Shown here: positions 26,847 to 34,382 of the stretch, in pieces | Layout of the letters: every line of letters starts with the position of its first letter | Numbering within the stretch: position 1 is the stretch's first letter | Assembly: GCF_002608075.1 (NCBI RefSeq) | Contig: NZ_LAHA01000071.1 | Coordinates: 1-60,498 of the forward strand | Length of the DNA stretch: 60,498 nt | Direction of reading: 5' to 3' | Source of the DNA: Nostoc linckia z4 | GTDB lineage: Bacteria > Cyanobacteriota > Cyanobacteriia > Cyanobacteriales > Nostocaceae | Program-made: the position numbers and the translations under genes | The notes under the pieces: model-generated | Told to the model about the DNA's origin: nothing | Database searches by the model: none | The model's input: the letters and a program-made list of their open reading frames with translations, nothing else

Positions 26847-28157
26847 ATGCAAACAGAATATCGGCAACGTCGCGAACAGTTAATGGCAAAAATTGGTAAT
26901 GGTACAGGGATTTTTCGCAGTGCGCCAATGGCAGTGATGCACAACGATGTTGAGTATGTTTATCGTCAAGATAGTGATTTTTTCTACTTAACTGGATTTA
27001 ACGAACCCCAGGCCGTTGCAGTGTTAGCACCCCATCATGGGGAACATCGGTTTGTGCTGTTTGTTCAACCAAAGGATCGGGAAAAAGAAGTATGGAGTGG
27101 TTATCGCTGTGGGATAGATGCAGCAAAGGAAATTTATGGTGCTGATGAAGCGTACCCGATTCAGGAATTAGATGAAAAATTACCCCAGTATTTGGAAAAA
27201 GCCGATCGCATTTATTATCACTTGGGACGCGATCGCGCCTTTAATGAGACAATCTTAGGGCATTACCAACGGTTACTACAAACTTATCCCAAACGCGGTA
27301 CTGGGCCTGTGGCCATTGAAGATACGGGGACTATTATCCACAGCATGAGGCTAATCAAAAGTGAAGCTGAGTTGGAATTGATGCGCCAAGCAGCAGCGAT
27401 CGCTATTGAAGCACACAATCACGCCCAAGAAATTGCAGCACCGGGACGTTATGAATATGAAATTCAGGCGGAAATGGAACGCATCTTTCGAGTGCGGGGT
27501 GGAATGGGCCCGGCTTATCCTTCCATTGTGGCCTCCGGTGTGAATGCTTGCGTATTGCACTACATTGAGAATAATCGGCAAATGCAAAATGGAGAATTGC
27601 TGTTAATTGATGCCGGTTGTGCCTATGATTATTACAACTCAGATATTACGCGCACATTTCCTGTGGGAGGGAAATTTACACCAGAACAAAAGACATTATA
27701 TGAGATTGTTTTAGAAGCACAAAAACAAGCGATCGCTCAAGTGCAACCAGGTAATTCCTTCAAATCAGTTCATGATACAGCAGTGCGCGTTTTGACCGAA
27801 GGTTTAGTTGAACTTGGGATTCTCCAAGGAGAAATTGACAAGTTAATTGAAGAAGAGAAATACAAACCATATTATATGCATCGCACCAGCCATTGGTTAG
27901 GTTTGGATGTGCATGATGTGGGAGTTTACCAGCATGGTGAAGATAAACCGCAGATTTTACAACCAGGTCAAATTTTAACAGTGGAACCAGGACTTTATAT
28001 TGTTCCAGATACTAAATTAGCAGAAGACCAACCAGAAACTCACCCGCGTTGGGTTGGTATTGGTATTCGCATTGAAGATGATGTGTTAGTCACACCTAAT
28101 GGACATGAGGTGTTAACTGCGGGAGTTCCCAAAGAAGTGGATGAAGTAGAAAGATAA
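26847..28157 (+). CDS. pepP: Xaa-Pro aminopeptidase (aminopeptidase P)
   Basis: A 436-residue dinuclear manganese peptidase that removes the N-terminal residue before proline. The N-terminal creatinase-like domain includes FRSAPMAVMHNDVEYVYRQD and FFYLTGFNEP. The pita-bread catalytic domain shows all metal ligands: Asp in LLIDAGCAYDYYNSDITRTF (two), His in HRTSHWLGLDVHDVG, Glu in VEPGLYIV and Glu in IRIEDDVLV. The open frame extends upstream to a TTG at 26757, but the ATG at 26847 (MQTEYRQRREQLM) gives the usual family start and length. It is an isolated gene after the 56-bp repeats. Confidence 0.95.
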   Translation: MQTEYRQRREQLMAKIGNGTGIFRSAPMAVMHNDVEYVYRQDSDFFYLTGFNEPQAVAVLAPHHGEHRFVLFVQPKDREKEVWSGYRCGIDAAKEIYGADEAYPIQELDEKLPQYLEKADRIYYHLGRDRAFNETILGHYQRLLQTYPKRGTGPVAIEDTGTIIHSMRLIKSEAELELMRQAAAIAIEAHNHAQEIAAPGRYEYEIQAEMERIFRVRGGMGPAYPSIVASGVNACVLHYIENNRQMQNGELLLIDAGCAYDYYNSDITRTFPVGGKFTPEQKTLYEIVLEAQKQAIAQVQPGNSFKSVHDTAVRVLTEGLVELGILQGEIDKLIEEEKYKPYYMHRTSHWLGLDVHDVGVYQHGEDKPQILQPGQILTVEPGLYIVPDTKLAEDQPETHPRWVGIGIRIEDDVLVTPNGHEVLTAGVPKEVDEVER

Positions 28158-28288
28158 AATCAAAAGGAGTCAGAATTCAGAATTGGTGAATACTCTACCC
28201 ATAAAAGGATAGAGTTTTAACCGTTGAAAAAATTTAATACTGGTTTCCCCCACAAGGGCGAAGGTTTTAAAGCAATATTCATTATCCA

Positions 28289-28450
28289 TAGGACTTACGC
28301 AACGCCGATATTGTCATTGCGACCGAAACGGAGTGTAGGGAAGCAATCCCAGCGTCAGGGGGGATTACTTCTCTACGAGACGCTGTGCGTAGCTTGCTTC
28401 TGTGTAGGAGTACGCTATCGCTCGTAATGACCCAATTACGTTGTCCCGAT
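28289..28450. mobile_element. MITE-like repeat (GGACTTACGCAA family), copy A
   Basis: It begins with TAGGACTTACGCAACGCC at about 28289 and is clearly homologous, on the opposite strand, to the copy at 51762-51889: shared words include GATATTGTCATTGCGACCG and GTGTAGGGAAGCAATCCCAG, and CGCTATCGCTCGTAATGAC near the right end. It carries an extra segment of about 40 bases (around 28372-28410) and its right terminal repeat has been lost. Confidence 0.8.
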
Positions 28451-28537
28451 CCAGTCGGACTCCAATTCATACTGAATTCTGACTCCTGAGTTCTGAATTC
28501 TGTTCAATAAAATCCTAACGCTTAACAATCTCTCAAA

Positions 28538-29083
28538 TCAACTACATCCCTCCACATATTCAACCTCTGGTAGTTTACCTGAGCGAAACTGAGTTACACG
28601 CTTACCATCAGTCTCAAATACTACACGATAATTTTCATCGGCTTGTTCTTTTGGTACAAATATTAGGTAATGACCGCCTTGGACATATTTATGAGGAGTA
28701 ACTTGAATTTGTCCTGGATACAAAGATTTAATCCGCGCTTCAGTATCACCAATTTTTGCACCTTTGAAGGTAGTAATTTTACTATCTCTCCAGACATCCA
28801 CCCTGGAAATACGTCCTTCTGTCACCATAAATCCAACATTTTTCGGTTTAGATTCCGGCTTTAGGTAGTAGCAATATTTATTTGGAGTTTCACCAACTAA
28901 GGGAGTACCAGCAGCTTTGCTGGCTTGAGAAACTGTCATTCCAACTCTTACCTGTCCAATACCATTGGCGAACAATTTAGATTGCTCAGTTAGTTTTGTC
29001 TGTGCGATGACTGTTCCCACAGTTACCGATGAAAGAGCAAAAGTTAGGGTGGTAAGAGTCAATAATTTAGCTTTAGTATTCAT
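28538..29083 (-). CDS. Secreted protein with BamE/OmlA-like motif
   Basis: About 181 residues with a signal peptide (hydrophobic LLTLTTLTFALSSVTVGTVI, likely cleavage after IAQT). The segment GIGQVRVGMTVSQASKAAGT resembles the first helix of the SmpA/OmlA (BamE-like) fold, in which a short GMT motif precedes the helix; a second copy of the pattern, GAKIGDTEARIKSLYPG, occurs later. The fold is used by small periplasmic domains. Two Cys residues (YCYYL; EGCS at the end) might form a disulphide. The ATG at 29083 gives the better signal peptide; an upstream TTG three codons earlier is possible. No function can be named. Confidence 0.75.
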   Translation of the reverse strand: MNTKAKLLTLTTLTFALSSVTVGTVIAQTKLTEQSKLFANGIGQVRVGMTVSQASKAAGTPLVGETPNKYCYYLKPESKPKNVGFMVTEGRISRVDVWRDSKITTFKGAKIGDTEARIKSLYPGQIQVTPHKYVQGGHYLIFVPKEQADENYRVVFETDGKRVTQFRSGKLPEVEYVEGCS

Positions 29084-29442
29084 TTGCTGCAAATAAAAAT
29101 GGGTAGATATTTATATACAATAGCCATGTTGCCAGTTTCGGATTTTTGTTGGGGTGATTGTTCAAACCAGGTAATAAAGTAATTTTTCATCCAAATGGAT
29201 GAGGCGAAAATAATTGTTAATTGATATTACTTATGAAATTTATCAATAGAGCGATCGCACTTTTCCGACCTTTCTCTATCTTTTAGTAAATCTTTCGTTA
29301 AAATCTGATATTTCCACAGAGTTATTCAGATATAAATCTATCTTTTTAGAGGTAATTATAACTCTGCAAATATGGTAAGATAATGATAGTTATATTGTTG
29401 AAAATAATATTAAATTTAAGATATCGTATACCAATAATTTTT
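29084..29442. other. Divergent promoter region
   Basis: About 360 AT-rich bases between the secreted-protein gene (left) and nuiA (right). No repeats or RNA genes were recognised. Confidence 0.5.
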
Positions 29443-29844
29443 ATGAATCAGCCAATTACTAAAAAGCTCAAACAAGCCTCAGATAATTTACTCATGATGA
29501 GTGAATCAGAATATCCTTTTGAAGTTTTTTTGTGGTCTAATCAAGCTCAAACACCTTTGACAAATCAAAAAATTCTACAATTAACAGAGCATCCTCAACA
29601 AACATCAGTTGAAGAAGTAGAACTAGATGATTTTTTTCGCAATTGTGCCCAAGAAAAAGAATGGCAAGATGAAATCCAAAAACAAAATGTATCAAAATTT
29701 CAATCGCTTGTCAAAACATTAAAAGATAACCTCACTGATATCAAAGTTTATCGCATAGGTACGATAAATATTGATGTCTATATTGTTGGTAAAACTGCAT
29801 CTGGGGACTTAGTGGGAATTTCGACAAAAGTTGTAGAAACCTAA
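29443..29844 (+). CDS. nuiA: Nuclease A inhibitor (NuiA)
   Basis: A 133-residue acidic protein of the NuiA family, which blocks the sugar-non-specific nuclease NucA by inserting into its active site. In Anabaena NuiA the C-terminal Thr and a Glu near residue 24 contact the nuclease metal and catalytic site; here the protein ends VVET with a terminal Thr, and Glu residues lie at 21 and 23 in the conserved MSESEYPFEVFLW. The second half is VYRIGTINIDVYIVGKT ASGDLVGISTK, as expected for the PR-1-like fold. The frame is open from 29383, but the ATG at 29443 gives the family length. It converges with a nucA gene 200 bases away, which supports the pairing. Confidence 0.92.
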   Translation: MNQPITKKLKQASDNLLMMSESEYPFEVFLWSNQAQTPLTNQKILQLTEHPQQTSVEEVELDDFFRNCAQEKEWQDEIQKQNVSKFQSLVKTLKDNLTDIKVYRIGTINIDVYIVGKTASGDLVGISTKVVET

Positions 29845-29862
29845 GCCAAAAATTATTAGCCA

Positions 29863-29996
29863 GTAGTGGCGTGACAAAACTAAAATGTTGCAATAAATTT
29901 TATTGTGGGATGGGTATCCTCACCCCTCCGGGCGGGCAGGATGCCCACCCCACAAGAGTTTCTTAATGCACTATTTTAGCCCGGTCACGCCACTAC
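29863..29996. mobile_element. MITE-like element between nuiA and nucA (GTAGTGGCGTGAC ends)
   Basis: GTAGTGGCGTGAC (29863-29875) and GTCACGCCACTAC (29984-29996) are perfect 13-bp inverted ends, and similarity continues inward (CTAAAAT, then TGCA). The 134-bp element lies exactly between the two convergent stops, with GC-rich hairpins inside (CCGGGCGGGC region). It might also serve as a bidirectional terminator. Confidence 0.75.
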
Positions 29997-30042
29997 AGAT
30001 ACTTAGATTTTTTCTCAAAACCAAATCGAATTCCTAATATTC

Positions 30043-30888
30043 TTACAAATTGTCAACTCTAGCTTCAATGGTATTTTGAACAGATGTAGAGACATTAGAA
30101 AGCAAATTGTAACCAGTGTTTGTTTCAATAGAATCAACACTGACTCTGTAGTTTCTCCAATCCACGTTTCTGATACCTTGTGTGTTAGGCATGTTGACAG
30201 CAATTACTCTTGTGTTAGTAGTAACGTTACTAGCGTCAGAATTTGGTGAATTTAATACTACAATCACCTTCCAAGTTCTGGCTGGAACTGTAACATTACC
30301 ATTAGCAATTGTGCTTCTTGTTCCATTCGACCCAGTTCCACCAGTTCCATAGGAACCCGAAATAATATAAAGTTCTTTCCCTTGGTTTACTAAGTCTCTA
30401 GAATAATTTTCTAGCGCAGCCCAAGGCCCTTGATTATTATCGGGTGACTGAGGAATTATATTCGTCATTAAGAAAGTAGCAGAGTTATTGGTAACTGTAT
30501 TTGTCCTATCTGCTGAAGCAGTCATGTGTCCTCTATCAAAACCGCTACCAGTGTAATCAGAAGAACTGACTCGATAACAGCTTGCAGGTAATGTAGTATC
30601 AGGACGAAAATCATCTTGGCGAGGTGCGCTTCCTAGCCATGATGCGTTCAATTGCCAACTCACCCAATTAGATGTACCTCTATAGCAATTATAAGAAACT
30701 GCGTACTGAGATTTGCTTAATAAAAGATTGCTGTAACTAGTCCCAGCATTACTAGGATTACCCATTCTTAAATGAACGCTTGAAGTTTGGGCAACTAGTG
30801 GCTTTTGTAGATAATTCAGCAGAGTAAAAAATATCGCTGCTGGTAAAGCAATGGGTAGAATAGCCCTGAAAAATTGAGACTTCTTCAT
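30043..30888 (-). CDS. nucA: NucA, secreted sugar-non-specific DNA/RNA endonuclease
   Basis: A 281-residue ββα-metal nuclease. The N-terminus is a signal-anchor or signal peptide (ILPIALPAAIFFTLLNYLQ). The catalytic motif DRGHM spans residues 118-122 (general base His121), followed by NNSATFLMTNIIPQSPDNNQ and WAALENYSRDLV, with the expected Asn metal ligand and Glu160. Length and sequence match Anabaena NucA (274 residues). It degrades RNA and single- or double-stranded DNA outside the cytoplasm; the neighbouring NuiA protects the cell if some enzyme stays inside. The ATG at 30888 is used. The upstream 450 bases hold repeats and a MITE but no gene. Confidence 0.95.
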   Translation of the reverse strand: MKKSQFFRAILPIALPAAIFFTLLNYLQKPLVAQTSSVHLRMGNPSNAGTSYSNLLLSKSQYAVSYNCYRGTSNWVSWQLNASWLGSAPRQDDFRPDTTLPASCYRVSSSDYTGSGFDRGHMTASADRTNTVTNNSATFLMTNIIPQSPDNNQGPWAALENYSRDLVNQGKELYIISGSYGTGGTGSNGTRSTIANGNVTVPARTWKVIVVLNSPNSDASNVTTNTRVIAVNMPNTQGIRNVDWRNYRVSVDSIETNTGYNLLSNVSTSVQNTIEARVDNL

Positions 30889-31094
30889 TTGTTACTATTT
30901 ATTTCAACAAACTACAATTGTTTCTGTTAAAGTTACAGAAATTTGGTAAAACTTACCGATCGCAATATAACTATCGTTGTCTAATAAAAGGTTAAAAAGC
31001 TGTAAATATCACATTAAAATCTAGTATTTTGGTGAGGATTTCAAATAAAATAAAGTAGTACATATAGCAATCCTAAATAATTTGTGAAATATTA

Positions 31095-31145
31095 CATGTT
31101 AGGTTGTTGACTGTTAACCGTTGACAGTGAACAGTGAACAGTCAA
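31095..31145. repeat. Short tandem repeats (GTTGACT/AACAGTC type)
   Basis: GTTGACTGTTAACCGTTGAC is followed by AGTGAACAGTGAACAGTCAAC; the two halves are complementary and can form a hairpin. Similar tracts occur near 31650, 33797, 35510, 36030, 39970 and 50262. Confidence 0.8.
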
Positions 31146-31186
31146 CACCGATATGTTTGCCAACTGAAATAGGATTGCTATTTACT

Positions 31187-31331
31187 AGGACTTACGCAAC
31201 TGGCATATTATTTTAAGTTTGTAGTAAGGACTTTAGTCCTCTCTTCGAGACGCTACGCGAACAAAATAAGGGCTGGAGCCGCTTACTACAAGCAAAAAGC
31301 TTTTATTTTTTGTGACACTTGCGTAAGTCCT
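31187..31331. mobile_element. MITE-like element with AGGACTTACGCAA terminal inverted repeats
   Basis: AGGACTTACGCAA (31187-31199) and TTGCGTAAGTCCT (31319-31331) are perfect 13-bp inverted ends of a 145-bp element. A probable target duplication TTTACT flanks it (31181-31186 and 31333-31338). An internal inverted repeat (GTAGTAAG with CTTACTAC) is present. It ends only seven bases from the stop codon of the small gene on the minus strand. Confidence 0.85.
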
Positions 31332-31337
31332 GTTTAC

Positions 31338-31520
31338 TTAGAAAGAAGCAGGGATATTAAAAAATATTCCTTGGCCGAATTGATTTTTGAGAAAGTCTTC
31401 TAGTTCAATTTCATCGTCATTGTAAATTTGAAACCAAGTCTCGATGTCGTACTTCAAGAAGTATACGAAAAATTGCCAAATCAAAAGTTGCTGCCCAACG
31501 CTTGCAATTGCGATGTTCAT
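31338..31520 (-). CDS. Small protein of unknown function (60 residues)
   Basis: The frame starts at ATG 31520 with a good ribosome-binding site (GAGGA, nine bases upstream) and encodes MNIAIASVGQQLLIWQFFVY followed by an acidic middle (YNDDEIELEDFLKNQFGQ) and a hydrophobic end. I do not recognise the family. The ribosome-binding site, codon usage and lack of overlap favour a real gene. It lies downstream of, and in the same orientation as, the diiron protein operon (139 bases after it), so it could be its third gene. The terminal MITE sits against its stop codon. Confidence 0.55.
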   Translation of the reverse strand: MNIAIASVGQQLLIWQFFVYFLKYDIETWFQIYNDDEIELEDFLKNQFGQGIFFNIPASF

Positions 31521-31659
31521 TGTATTTTCCTCAGATTATTTCAAGTGTGTGATTAAGAATTGGTTAAACAAATTAATCTTTTGGCACAGCTTTCTAGCAA
31601 AAGCTTTTAATCCAAAATTGGTAAGCTGCTCTGAGCATTTTTCTGTTGACAGTTCACAG

Positions 31660-32481
31660 TCAACAGTCAACAGTCAACACTTCTCTAGTCTGTAACTTCA
31701 ACTGATTCAATACCTGTTGTAATTCCACTTCTAAGATGTAATTTTCATTCAGCGAGCTAAAGTACAACAATGCAGTTTCATAGCAGGCAACAGTTATGTT
31801 TGTGCGCTCTTCTGAAGTTAGTGTTGCGGCTATTTTAAGTGTTTCCTCCACATGGTTTACGTCACTACCCAAACAACTGTGCATCCGCAAACAACGAGTA
31901 GCATCCGTATGAGGTGGTAGTATTGCTTCCACTAGTTGGATATGCTCTGCTTTGATATTCATTGCTAGACGTTCCATCGTATAACAATATCCAACACAAC
32001 CAATTGGATCTGCTGTTTGCACGCTGCGAGTGAACAAATCTAGCAAAGCAATCGCATTTGGAGGAACCAGTGCTTTGACTACGGCTTGTGCATCATATCC
32101 CATTGACTGAATATCAAGCAAGGCGAGGCGATCGTGACCTTGTTCTTCATGGGCTTTGTGTGCGGCCCACTGTGCTAAACTCCAGCGTCCCAATCGAGCA
32201 AAACGCCCAGCTGCTTCTTCCATTAATACCTCAGTGGAATGAGTTAAATGGTAGGAAGCGGCGAGTTGCCAGATCCAGCGAGAGGGAGTTAAGGCGGGTG
32301 GCTTGCAGTTTGATAATGTATCTTTGGCAGCAGATACTATAGCTCTATCTAGAAGTTTGCGAGTCTGCGATACTTGGTCTGTGTCAAATATTAGTTGGAT
32401 AAAGGGATTACTGCTCTTGAGAGTGGATTCGTTACTGTTGTTAGGTTTGTCGATGTTAGTTGAACGGAACAATAGATTCAT
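31660..32481 (-). CDS. Haem-oxygenase-like diiron oxidase (HDO) family protein
   Basis: A 273-residue helical protein of the 'iron-containing redox enzyme' group (haem-oxygenase-like fold binding two irons rather than haem; relatives include UndA, CADD and SznF). Candidate ligands are Glu88/89 in VLMEEAAGRF, His108, His111 and Glu112 with His116 in AAHKAHEEQGHDRLALL, Glu170 in YTMERL, and His201, Asp207 and His210 in MHSCLGSDVNHVEETL. This spacing is typical of the family. Substrates range from fatty acids to amino acids and cannot be predicted. Its start ATG overlaps the stop of the upstream RHH-like gene by four bases, so the two are translationally coupled. A Fur-box-like sequence lies upstream of that operon, consistent with iron control. 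Confidence 0.82.
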   Translation of the reverse strand: MNLLFRSTNIDKPNNSNESTLKSSNPFIQLIFDTDQVSQTRKLLDRAIVSAAKDTLSNCKPPALTPSRWIWQLAASYHLTHSTEVLMEEAAGRFARLGRWSLAQWAAHKAHEEQGHDRLALLDIQSMGYDAQAVVKALVPPNAIALLDLFTRSVQTADPIGCVGYCYTMERLAMNIKAEHIQLVEAILPPHTDATRCLRMHSCLGSDVNHVEETLKIAATLTSEERTNITVACYETALLYFSSLNENYILEVELQQVLNQLKLQTREVLTVDC

Positions 32482-32825
32482 GGCAAGTTGCTCTCATGGG
32501 TTCTTTCGACCCATTCACGAATAAGGTTGTAGAGGATAAAGCGTTGCATAACCTCTCTTTGAGCACAAAGAACTTTAAATCGCGTCTTTAGGAAGGAAGG
32601 AATATATGCCTTAACATCTGTGATATTGTCTCGGTTCTCATCCAAGGTGTCAGTCATGAAAGAAGAAGTTGGCCCATCAGCCTGTACCCATTCGCTGATT
32701 AAGACTTGTAATACTTCACTCATCTTTAATCCATATTGTGCACACAACGCTTTGAACCGAAACTTAAGCACTTTCGGCATAGTACCTTTTATTACCGCAT
32801 ATGCCTCTTGGTTCTCCTTATACAT
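32478..32825 (-). CDS. Tandem ribbon-helix-helix-like protein, partner of the diiron protein
   Basis: A 115-residue protein made of two copies of a motif of about 37 residues: residues 11-48 (IKGTMPKVLKFRFKALCAQY then LKMSEVLQVLISEWVQ) and 71-107 (VKAYIPSFLKTRFKVLCAQR then MQRFILYNLIREWVE). Each has a short strand followed by two helices, the ribbon-helix-helix pattern (compare VPxxLKxRFKxLC). RHH factors usually dimerise; a fused tandem could act as a one-chain dimer. It is the first gene of an operon with the HDO gene (4-base overlap). It may be the operon's regulator or an accessory factor. I know no named family for it. Confidence 0.65.
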   Translation of the reverse strand: MYKENQEAYAVIKGTMPKVLKFRFKALCAQYGLKMSEVLQVLISEWVQADGPTSSFMTDTLDENRDNITDVKAYIPSFLKTRFKVLCAQREVMQRFILYNLIREWVERTHESNLP

Positions 32826-32987
32826 CCAGCTTCAAAAAACGAAAATTCAAAAGCGCTTTGCAATCTAGAGTAAGTTTTCTGAAAAATTTCACCAGTAAAG
32901 ACTAGTGAAGTTAAGGAAAAAGTTATTGAATAGCGATAAGACTACATGTATTTTTATAAAGCTTCCAGAAAATAAAATATACTAAAA

Positions 32988-33006
32988 AATAATAATAATC
33001 ATTATC
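32988..33006. promoter_or_regulatory. Fur-box-like operator upstream of the RHH-HDO operon
   Basis: The 19-mer at 32988-33006 matches the classical Fur consensus GATAATGATAATCATTATC at 17 of 19 positions (mismatches at positions 1 and 7, both A for G). It lies about 165 bases upstream of the RHH start codon and also upstream of the transposase remnant. Fur binding is predicted, not shown. Confidence 0.6.
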
Positions 33007-33094
33007 ACTCAAGTAAAAATAGGCTGCCTTTCCTAGCGTCTTCTTCGCTTTTGATAGTAAATTCAATGATGATTGAATTTTTGGATGAACACAG

Positions 33095-33690
33095 ATGCCA
33101 GTAGAATTAACAGATTCACTAAAAAAGTTGTTGAAGGAAACCGCACAGCAATTAAAAGGTGCAGAAAAACGTAAATTTATGGCACAAACAGTTATGGCAT
33201 TAGGACATGGAGGACAGTCTCTAGCAGAACGAGAATTGGGTTGGAATCGTGTAACTATTAGTAAAGGTATTAAAGAATTAACTACTAATATCACTTGTGT
33301 AGATAATTATCGCAGTAGAGGCCGTTATAAAGCAGAAATAAAACTGCCAAATCTTTTAGAAGATATCAAAAAATTGGTGGATTTACAAAGCCAGATAGAC
33401 GCAGGTTCTAAAAGCAAAACTTTGTCTAAACGTCTTTCTGCTGCCCAAGTGAGACATCAATTAATTGAGAAGTTTGGTTATAATCAGGAAGAATTACCAA
33501 CTTTAGAAACAATTCGTGTCAAGTTAAATGATTTAGGCTATTCCCTCAAGCGAGTTGGCAATATTCCATCTCGAAAAAGTACCCGTAATCAATGTAATTT
33601 TTGAGCAATTATTTATAGTAAAACAAGAAGCCATAACAAGGGCGACTTATGAATGTATGTTTGTTTCAGAAGTGGCGATCGCTATTTTTA
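33095..33690 (+). pseudogene. ISAzo13-family transposase, N-terminal fragment
   Basis: The translation MPVELTDSLKKLLKETAQQL with FMAQTVMALGHGGQSLAERE, LGWNRVTISKG and VDNYRSRGRYKAEIKLPNLL matches the N-terminal region of ISAzo13-type (DDE) transposases as I know them. The frame ends in a stop at 33604, but reading one frame over (PVINVIFEQL, then VKQEA) continues the expected sequence for about 25 residues, so a frameshift is present; beyond about 33690 there is no similarity. The catalytic DDE region is missing. This is a dead IS remnant, 170 of about 400 expected residues, between the HDO operon and the tetrapyrrole cluster. Confidence 0.8.
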
Positions 33691-34382
33691 TATTTAACAG
33701 TATCTAAATAATTAAATCCCACGCCTGAATAATTTTAATACTACAGCAGTTCTAAATAATTTATCAAATTTTGCTGCCCAGGCTGTTATTTGACTACAGT
33801 CAACAGTCAACACCTCCTGGTCTGTGAAAATGATTATCAATTATTGATAATTGTATATTTTATTTTCTGTAATCTACTAAATATTGAAGAAAAGAAAATA
33901 ATTGGTATAAAGCTTAATCATTCATAACAATATTTTGTCTTCTATCTAAAGATGGAGATATTAATTATGTTGAGGTTAAAAATCAGCTAAAAATAACTTA
34001 TTGTTTAGTTAAGTAAAAACTGTGGTAAACACTGACTAGGAGTGTAACTAGTTAACCTCATTGAAGTTATGCTGTTTTTCTTCTCAAACCAGTCAGTTAC
34101 TTTTTAATAATTTTTTTATAATTTTCCTAAAATTCCAGATCTTCACTAGTAAAAACTTAGCTGAAGAAAAAGAATAAATAATGAAAAGATTTAGCTGCTG
34201 CGAAAAATTAAAGTAATGAACGCACAAAGCTAGCTCTTTACTGGCGAGACTTTTGCTACAAAGCAAACATACTTAATCGATGAAACCTCAAGATGAAAAC
34301 TTGAGAAGTAACTTCCAATTTTTATAGATTCCAAAATTTCCTTTTCGCAAATAATTATTTAGTCACAACGAGGTCACTTGTC
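33691..34382. other. Intergenic region upstream of the first hemF
   Basis: About 690 AT-rich bases with a short tandem repeat (ACAGTCAACAGTCAAC near 33797), the palindrome described separately and the probable hemF promoter. No open frame is convincing. Confidence 0.55.
33833..33851. promoter_or_regulatory. Perfect 19-bp palindrome ATTATCAAT-T-ATTGATAAT, possible Fur-type operator
   Basis: Two perfect 9-bp arms around one T. The content (GATAAT/ATTATC hexamers) is like Fur or other metal-regulator sites, though the arm order is inverted relative to the classical Fur box. It lies about 530 bases upstream of hemF (34383), so linkage to that gene is uncertain. Confidence 0.45.

Noticed and set aside
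31660..32481. True haem oxygenase (HO-1)
   Set aside because: The sequence shows several Glu/His diiron ligands and lacks the HO-1 proximal-His region pattern; the diiron HDO group fits better.
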